Assembly: GCA_016081115.2 (NCBI GenBank)
Contig: CM071924.1
Location: forward strand, 90,348,616 to 90,412,615
Direction of reading: 5' to 3'
DNA length: 64,000 bases
From: Rehmannia glutinosa
Taxonomy: Eukaryota > Streptophyta > Magnoliopsida > Lamiales > Orobanchaceae
The first letter of the stretch is position 1. Each line of letters opens with the position of its first letter. Positions 57,155 to 64,000 of the stretch are shown here, piece by piece. A program made the translations under genes and the position numbers. The notes under the pieces are model-generated. The model saw only the letters and a program-made list of their open reading frames with translations. It ran no database searches and was not told where the DNA came from.

Positions 57155-57324
57155 TATATATATATATATATATATATTCCTTTTTTTAATTTTTTTGTAT
57201 TTATTTAATTCAGGTCGCCACGCCTCATGATCTACGGCGGATCGCATGACCCCTCCACCTGTTTTGGGAATGAGGCGGGTATGGGCCTTTAAACATCCAA
57301 CCCATTATCATCCCTAGTAGTGGG

Positions 57325-57626
57325 TCTCGTCTTAATGTTTTTTAATGAGTCTCCGTCAAATGACTCAAATCCAAATATGTTATTAACATTAGACACATGT
57401 TATAAATTAAAAGATATTCAGATTTATATGTGGATAGAATTCTTTTAAACAATATATTTTTTCTAAATACAACATTTTTTTTTCAAAATATTCTTTTTGG
57501 TTTGAAGTATATATATCTTGAATTTCCTATCTAAATAAGCTCTCTTAACAAAATATTAGTGATTTCTGATAGAAGAGAACGCCTAAATTCACACATCGCA
57601 TGCATCAATGAATGACGTGGTGGGGA
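57325..57626. other. Gene-free AT-rich DNA
   Basis: Nothing recognised. Confidence 0.4.
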
Positions 57627-57643
57627 TAGTGGAAAGAGTTATT

Positions 57644-57943
57644 TTTTTTTTTTTTTGATAACTCGCCTTCCGCGCTACGCCTAACTATGCCCGAGGACAA
57701 TGACTCCGCTTCTCATTGCTGCCATCAAGGTAAATCGCGGGATGTGCACGATCGGGCGTGTGTTACGACGCTTACGCCTAACTATGTCCGAGGACAATGA
57801 CTCGGCTCCTCATTTCGCCACCAAGGTAAATCGCGGGATGTGCACGCATTTGGCGTGTGTTGACGCGAGTCGCCAGAGATTTGAACACCTGACCTCCACA
57901 CCACAATTGTTTGTGGTGGTCAGGTGGGCTAAGCCACCTGATT
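57644..57943 (-). mobile_element. tRNA-derived SINE (copy 3) with internal duplication
   Basis: On the minus strand the A box is GGCTTAGCCCACCTGACC (about 57935-57918) and the B box GTGTTCAAATCTC (about 57888-57876). A poly(A) tail shows as the T-run 57644-57656. The 17-bp target duplication TAGTGGAAAGAGTTATT is perfect (57627-57643 and 57944-57960). The body contains two copies of a block with CGCCTAACTATG and CCGAGGACAATGACTC (57678 and 57775). Confidence 0.87.
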
Positions 57944-58075
57944 TAGTGGAAAGAGTTATTGTATATAGAAATCAAGTGGTTTAAGGTACTCAATAGTGAA
58001 TAACCTCAAGGTTAATGGATAAGCGCATGTGTTGATCATTTTATTAAATTAGTAATAAAAAACACGTGTTACACG

Positions 58076-58640
58076 CAGTGACAAATTCATTATGGGCCAA
58101 GGGGTTCATTGAGCCCCCTTAATGATTGAAAAAGATTAGGGGTATTTTAGTAATTTCACTTTATAACCTTAAAAAAATACATAAAATAGAAAAAACGTAA
58201 CAAGTCGTCAATTCCTTCATTCTTCTTTTCCCATCCCCATTTGTGAATCTTGAAAAAACTTTGAGTCTTGTTCATTTTCTCATTTTTTAAAATTTTGTAC
58301 ATTTTCATTTGCTGGACCATAAATTTTGTATATTTTCTTTTAGCTCCACCAATATTTTGTAGATTTTTCCTCCAATATTTTGTTTTTGAAATATTAGCAA
58401 TGAAGCTATTATGCAATAATTTTAAAATATAAAAAATAGAAGAGAAATATTGTGATATATTTATGTAATTGTATTATATTTTCTCTCTTTGAATATTAAG
58501 ATGTAATTGAATTAATACATTGACTTTATCAAAATTAAATTTTATTTATAGTTGTTTTTACGAGTTGATATATTATATTTTATTTTTATATTAGTAATGT
58601 TAGTTGGAGGCCCCTCACGAAATTTTTGGCTTCGTCATTG
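58076..58640 (+). mobile_element. hAT-like MITE related to 30464-31659
   Basis: The ends CAGTGACAAATTCA and GGCTTCGTCATTG are inverted. The 8-bp flanks GTTACACG and ATTGCACG match at 6 of 8. Its interior follows the 30464 element (GGGGTATTTTAGTAATTTCAC; TGTGAATCTTGAAAAAACTT) without the GGGCC insertion. Confidence 0.6.
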
Positions 58641-60334
58641 ATTGCACGTGATTCATACAGGATGCATATATATGTTTCTTTCTCTCTAAATTGTTATAAA
58701 TGTATTTCAACTATTTAAAAGTTAAGAAAAATATAATAAAAACACAAATTTGCATAACAATTAATTTTAAAGTGTTCAAATTCTTTCAACCTCTAAATAT
58801 GCACATATATGGCATATAGTCTATCAAATTTTAGTTTAATATGAAACTCACACTATATAACATTTCAAAGTATTCTAAAAGTTACTTTTGAAAGAAGATA
58901 TTACAAGAAATTATAATATAAAAAGACATACAAAAAGCTTAATAGTTACTTAACTCCCCATTAAAACTAACTTCATTAAAATGTCTTTTCTGTCTAGGTT
59001 TAGCTGCTAGCATGTGGGTCAAATTGAGTAAACAGAATTTGAGGGGAAGAAAGTGAATATGTGGAGGGATTTACCATAAATTGAAGATCGCGTAAAATCT
59101 GGATATCAACAATTTGTTTGTAAATCGTAATATATTTTTCTTTCATATACAATCAGAAAAAATAAATATTTATATATTGGATATAAAAAAAATTGTGTTG
59201 CAATTATGAAATAGTATCTTCCAATTATTAATACAATCATTTAAGCCTATTCGGAAGATTTATTCATTGTCTAGAATCCTAGATTACTTTGTTCGTAATT
59301 TACATCGTATTATCATATTTATTTTGTAAAGTTTTATATTTCGACAATTCTATAATTAAAATCTTGACATATTTCATACCATCCACTGGATATCATCCAA
59401 ATAAAATACTGGATCAATAATTCGTACATACCTGCAATTTGGGCTCTTAAATATTGAGTTCAAATCGAACCATCGTGAGATACATGAGGCTAGGCATGAC
59501 AGGACAAAAGTTTGGTTTAGAGCCCATTAGCAAATAATATTCAACGTGGATACTGGGCTCTCCAATTATAAATGCATGTCTACCATTCATCAGCCCAATG
59601 TCACTGATAGGGAGAGGCTAAAATTACCAATTTGACCTAGTCTAACTTGAAATTTACTTAGTTGTCCAAGAGCCTCGTCTTTTCTATTCGGGTCCAGACC
59701 TGACACTAGAGTTTGGTTCAGGTTGCCCACGAGCACTTCACTATAGATGAGATGAGTCGATAAGGACAACTGGGTCTCTGAACACTCCATATGTATTGGG
59801 ATCCGCATAACTGGTTGAACAGTTTTATACAGTACAACAATCTATGCTCGGTAACATATATTTTTATGACTAATTACTTTGCTCTCTAGCTTTTGAGCAA
59901 CCTCACTACCTTAACCGATTTAAGCATTGAAGGGTCTTAACTGAGGGTCACATCGACTAACCTAACGTGTGTTCTATGCCTGGTTTCTACAAACAAAGTA
60001 TTTTACCTTGCTAAACTGTGACCCGAGGTAATTAGATACATCTGATTTTTTAACTAAATCAATCGCCACAACAAATATCATTTGTCAGTCATATCTTGTT
60101 CACAAAAACTAACTTAAATAAAAAAAATGACAAGAAGTAGTTGTACACTACATGATGAAATGTATTTATATTCAATAATTGGAAGAAAAATTAAACTCTA
60201 AAGAGTGGCCGTCTTATTAAAATCAAATTAAATAATGCAAACATTCGTCATAGAAAATGACAGGCACAAAAAGTAAACCAAGGATTTTCATTGTATATTG
60301 AAAATTTGTATTATAAAATCATGTATACCAAAAA
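58641..60334. other. Gene-free flank of the dioxygenase gene, with a possible old LTR piece
   Basis: 59430-60060 is less AT-rich. On the minus strand it carries CCCTTCAATGCTTAAATCGG and AAGGTAGTGAGG words reminiscent of gypsy LTRs, but I could not find a partner LTR or its ends. The rest is AT-rich and empty. Confidence 0.4.
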
Positions 60335-63300
60335 TTATTCATCTATGCAACCATTTTGAATTACATCAGTATAAGGGCCAAAAGGCTTGGAAACATTAAC
60401 AAATTCTTTGAATGATAAGGATGGATAAAGAGGAGGATTGGCATCATTAACAGTAACTTTTGCTGGTTCAATTATGCAATCTGAACAAGGATTAATGAAG
60501 GTGGCAATAGTTGTTCTTGCTTCCTCTTTATTTGTCACCACCCTGTGTTGTGCACTTCTTAGCTTCCCATTACTGATAATCTATACCCAAAAAAAAAAAT
60601 ACTTTCAATAAGTTAATTATAAATAAGAAAAGTTCGGTTTAAGAAACCCCATATGTCATGTCTGAGCAAAATTGAGAAAATACCGACTTGTAGGGGAGTG
60701 GTATATCGAGGGTAAATTGCAATTTTAGTTATGTAACTAAAAATATCTCGAATTTAGTTCTCAGTTCGTTGAAAAATCCAAAATTACTAGGAAAATATGG
60801 TGTAAATTGTGCGTGAACGCAAAAATTGGGTATTTTCGAATTTCTGGAACAAGTGTCTCCGGCCTATTTTCGACCAAATATTGGGGTTTTTAATACCTTA
60901 CTCAGCAACTACAACAGCGAGAAGTTTAATTTTTACCTGGAGATTCGAAAATTCCCATTTTTTTGTGTTCACATGCATCTCACTTGAGATTTTCTGTATA
61001 ATTTTGAGATTTCCAGTGAACTAAGGACTGAATCTAAAAGTTTTTCAAAGATACATGGTGATTTTGACAGACGAAATTCAAAAAGGAGCAATAATGTTAC
61101 ACCCCTATAGTTACCGGAGTAAAATTGCAATTCACCCTATCCCAACATCAATTAACATGCGGGTAGACTATGGCTTATATATGAAATGGTCAAATCCTCC
61201 ATCGAAGATTCAAAAATGACCTTTTTTCAGGACAAAACTGTGAGGTCAGCCAAATCAGACAATATCTCATAGGCAGACGCTAGTGATTCCGTGCCACATC
61301 ATAATTATTACTCAATTAAGAATCTTTTAATAAGTTTAAAATCTTGTCATAGTTATTGCATATAAAAATTCGAATCAAGATGTATGTACCTCTACTTGGG
61401 TGCCAATGTTGACAACAAAAGCATTAGGGACAACCTCAACACCAATCCACTTGCCATCTTTCAACACTTGAAGCCCCTCAACATTTCCTTGGAACAAGAT
61501 TGTAATGAGGCTATGATCAAAATGTTTGAGCAGTCCTAAGGTCAAACTCGGGTCGGGGCACGGTGGATAGTTACTTGCTGTCAAGAATTGGACTTGACTT
61601 ATCCCTCCAAGGTATCCCTTTTCAAGTCCCAATCCTTGAGAAATCAACTCCAAAATTATCAAACTCAGTCTCCTTATTTCCACTATGTATGTTCCCACGA
61701 CATCTCTGAAAGGAAATTAATCAAAATCACATAATAGGGTTAATTATAAAACGTAAATACCTATGATTTAGTTAGCTTCATGTCAAAAAGACAAAGTAAT
61801 CTTTCAAAATCACAAATACTCTTGACATTTGTTCTTATATTACAAATTCACTGTAAGGAGAAGGACGATTGTTAGGTAAATACAATCAAATGGGTATTGT
61901 AGCTAGAGCTATCAAATTCTCCGGGCCAGGCCAATGGGGAAAAACCGGGTCGGGTCAGACTAGAATTTCTTCGTACCGCTATTTTGAGGAGCACAACACA
62001 ATCCATGTATTAAAAAAACACTTGATTTGCTTCAGGTTAACGGGCCGACCGGGTCGGGCCGATGTTTTGGGCCAAATAGGCCTGGCTCTTTTCGGGCTTG
62101 CAGAATTACAGCCCAGTCTAGCCCTATTACCGAGCCCATCGGGCCGAGCTTTAAATTAAATTGGTATTTGTAATTTTGAAAGATAATTGGAGCTTTGTAT
62201 AATTAGGCTAAATCTTTGGGTAGTTTTGTAATTATCCCAAAGTAACATTGCAATCAAGTCACTTAAAACCAATGTTGTAAACTCGACCTAGACGGGCCTA
62301 GGCAGGCGCCTAACGATTTCTGCAACCTACTTAAAACAAATCAATACCTATAACGCGTTGGCTTTTGGGGCCAGTTTTGCATGGATTGTTCCAAAGGGTG
62401 GCATGGATGTTTAAGGTTGTCCCTCCACAAATGGGCACCTTTTGTGGCAAAACTGGTGCTCCCCATATAGACCCAACCATTTGAATTAGCCTCCTCTGAA
62501 ATTTCATCTACTGGCATGGTAAATAATTCCTCCAACACCTTCACAGCCCCATTTATTACATCTTCAGGCACACCATGATTGGTCACCTGCATTGATATAG
62601 TAATCTTTTTTTTATGGAAATAGGTCAAATTGACCATTTACATTTTTTGATTATGAAAATTAGTCATATTTGTCAAAAACATGTTTTTTTAGCCATTTTG
62701 TCTTACAGTAGTATTCTCTTTGTATTCTTTGGTGAATTGTTTGGCCATTTTTTGTTATATGAGACCGTCTCATGGACTTAAGTTCGTGAGACGGATCTTA
62801 CAATACACAAAAAACATGGGTTATTTTGGGTTTTGGTTCAAATCTTATTTACATATGGATCCGTCTCATAAAAAATGCCCATAAGACCGTCTGATCATAC
62901 AAGTTTTTGCCTTTCAAAATTGATGCAGTACATTTTTTGGTACCGTACCAAAAAATGAAAAAAGGGGAAAATGGATAATTGAACTTAAAAATGGGGAAAA
63001 TTAAACTTGTTTGAAAAATATGGCTACAAAACATTTTTTGTATAGACAAGTGGCCAAAAATCCAACGGACTCATCTTTTTACTCTGATTTTTATACATAA
63101 GATCTTGTAGACAATAGAAAAATGAACCTACCATGAAATTAAGACAACAATTTTGTTTGGACAACCTAGCTATCAAATAAAATCAAGAATTACCTGGAAA
63201 AATCCATATTCTTGGCTAGCTTTTATAATTTCTTGAACTATTTCCATTCTTTCTGAATTGGCCAGATCAATGATTGGGATTGTCCTACATAGAGGGATTT

Positions 63301-63388
63301 GTTCTTTCCCTGGTCTATCTTCTATTGAAAAAGTATGGCTTTCTGGCACTGTTTGAACATTAAACCACCTTGAAACATGATTCTCCAT
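60335..63388 (-). CDS. 2-oxoglutarate/Fe(II)-dependent dioxygenase, hyoscyamine 6-dioxygenase-like
   Basis: A soluble oxidoreductase using 2-oxoglutarate, O2 and Fe(II), probably hydroxylating or oxidising a specialised metabolite. Four exons with GT/AG borders and matching phases: 63388-63194, 62586-62348, 61705-61390 and 60580-60335. They encode 331 residues, a normal length. The N-terminal DIOX_N part has IPIIDL and ASQEYGFFQVTNHGVP. The core has NYPPCPDPSLTLGLLKHFDH, WIGVEVVPNAFVVNIG and LRSAQHRVVTN. Iron ligands are His206, Asp208 and His262. The 2-oxoglutarate-binding Arg is Arg272, in R-x-T where R-x-S is usual. WRDNLKHPCHPLEQ and EPAKVTVNDANPPLY fit the DOXC group around hyoscyamine 6-dioxygenase. 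The substrate cannot be predicted, because this subfamily is broad in plants. No frame break. Introns carry MITEs, including one 18 bases from a splice donor. Confidence 0.88.
60709..61138. mobile_element. TIR element in intron 3 of the dioxygenase gene
   Basis: AGGGTAAATTGCAATTTTAG and its approximate complement AAAATTGCAATTCACCCT are the ends, an inverted pair about 430 bases apart. No target duplication was fixed. Non-autonomous. Confidence 0.55.
61902..62162 (+). mobile_element. GGGCC-rich MITE in intron 2 of the dioxygenase gene
   Basis: The left end CTAGAGCTATCAAATTCT and the interior GGGCCAGGCC / CCGGGTCGGGCC words match the family at 14907, 30596 and 39578. The right end (GGGCCGAGCTTTAAATT) is worn. 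Flanks GGTATTGTA and GGTATTTGTA are similar. Confidence 0.55.
62270..62329 (+). mobile_element. 60-bp hAT-like mini-MITE in intron 2, near the donor site
   Basis: CAATGTTGTAAACTCG and CGATTTCTGCAACCTA ends, a GCCTAGGC-rich centre, and a perfect 8-bp duplication CTTAAAAC (62262-62269 and 62330-62337). It is the shortest member of the family at 10577, 32781 and 55427. Confidence 0.75.
62745..62905. repeat. Inverted repeat in intron 1 of the dioxygenase gene
   Basis: GAGACCGTCTCATGG, CGTGAGACGGATC, GATCCGTCTCATA and AGACCGTCTGATC alternate on the two strands, a fold-back pattern seen in plant MITEs. Ends not fixed. Confidence 0.5.
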
Positions 63389-63447
63389 TGTTGTCTTAAA
63401 AATTCTACAAATATAAATTTGGGACTTGTGGTGGGACTTATTACATA

Positions 63448-63463
63448 TACAATTATATATAGG
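63448..63463 (-). promoter_or_regulatory. Probable TATA box of the dioxygenase gene
   Basis: The minus strand reads CCTATATATAATTG about 65 bases before the start codon, a good plant TATA position for a short leader. Confidence 0.5.
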
Positions 63464-64000
63464 ATTTTTATGTCTTCCCTCTTTTATTTCAAGAACCACT
63501 ACTATGATTGACCAACCAACCCACAAACTAGGATTTTTATTATTTATCATTATCTTACATTGTGAAGCTGATTCTATACATGAAGAAGATTTTGGGCAAC
63601 TTGAATTAATTAAGATTTGCCACAAACCTTATTAGGGGTCCATAAAGAAAATTTTGGAAAATTATTCTCATGGACCCCATGTGATTACTTATATTACTAG
63701 AATTGCAACTTTAGTAGGGTATGTTACACGAAAATCCCCTTAGACTTTTTGCAAATTAAATTTGGTATAATCACCTTCGCATTTTGACAATTCCATGAAT
63801 CTTATAAAAAGTGAAATTATTGAAAGCAATCTGTAATAAAGTGCTGAAAACTCTTCGTAATGACCAATAAGATATTCTATATACTAATTACCCTTTAATT
63901 GGAACCAGATCTCGTGTTTTACATTCCTAATTCACTTTCTATTCCACTATATTTGATTAATGACATATGTACAATTATGACATCATCTTCTATACATGGC
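63464..64000. other. Upstream flank of the dioxygenase gene
   Basis: AT-rich, with no second gene and no recognisable cis element beyond the TATA box. Confidence 0.4.

Larger units (their letters stand above)
39947..57316 (+). mobile_element. hAT-like MITE split by a 17-kb nest of later insertions
   Basis: The left end is TAAGGATGACAATTTTG (39947) and the right end CCATTATCATCCCTA (to 57316), an inverted pair. Flanks GCAGTGCG and GTAGTGGG match at 6 of 8. GC-rich words (CCCCGACCCATGGG; GAGGCGGGTATGGGCC) lie inside each arm. Everything between about 40202 and 57175 is (TA)n-flanked elements and their contents. The outer assignment rests on the pairing of the two ends. Confidence 0.55.

Noticed and set aside
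59430..60060. Complete gypsy LTR
   Set aside because: Some words resemble gypsy LTRs, but no partner, primer site or defined ends were found. Kept only as a note in the flank entry.

Overview
This is nuclear DNA from a flowering plant, most likely a eudicot. The window is very AT-rich and gene-poor, and most of it is transposable elements inserted into one another. The plant assignment rests on plant-type ERF transcription factors, a four-exon plant 2-oxoglutarate dioxygenase, Ty1/copia elements with initiator-tRNA-Met-type primer sites, an Athila-like tRNA-Asp primer site, a plant L1 LINE with a DUF4283-type ORF1 and an RNase H domain, and tRNA-derived SINEs. The species cannot be named from the sequence alone.

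Only three host genes are convincing. (1) An intronless subgroup-IX ERF gene at 17247-17660 (+), whose C-terminal EDLL activation motif is cut off by an apparent one-base insertion. (2) A related, intact ERF gene at 38515-38961 (-), facing the first across about 21 kb of repeats. (3) An apparently complete 331-residue 2OG-Fe(II) dioxygenase gene at 60335-63388 (-), resembling hyoscyamine 6-dioxygenase-like enzymes, with small transposons in its introns.

Layout. 1-3900: a CACTA end fragment, then three elements in a row in (TA)n tracts. 4413-9548: a small CACTA-type element split by a copia element (4724-9518, minus strand, 5-bp target duplication). 9549-17200: repeats and MITEs, including a hAT-like MITE at 10577-10876, a CACTA end at 12834, a (TA)n-flanked element at 13252 and GGGCC-rich or TIR elements at 14907, 15711 and 16024. 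17247-17660: first ERF. 18132-31758: a decayed minus-strand copia element, split in its reverse transcriptase by a non-autonomous LTR element (20698-26876) and in its 5' LTR by two nested hAT-like MITEs. 32104-35771: two SINEs, a hAT-like MITE and a CACTA end. 38515-38961: second ERF. 39947-57316: a deep nest in which a hAT-like MITE holds two (TA)n-flanked elements, one of these holds an LTR retrotransposon, and that element's 5' LTR holds a near full-length LINE. 57644-58640: a SINE and a hAT-like MITE. 60335-63388: the dioxygenase gene. 63389-64000: its promoter side.

The three host genes do not form a pathway or operon. The ERFs look like diverged local duplicates pushed apart by insertions. 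Of the repeats, the (TA)n-flanked elements with internal arrays of short degenerate words are the least explained. All homology calls are from motif recognition by eye; no database search was run.
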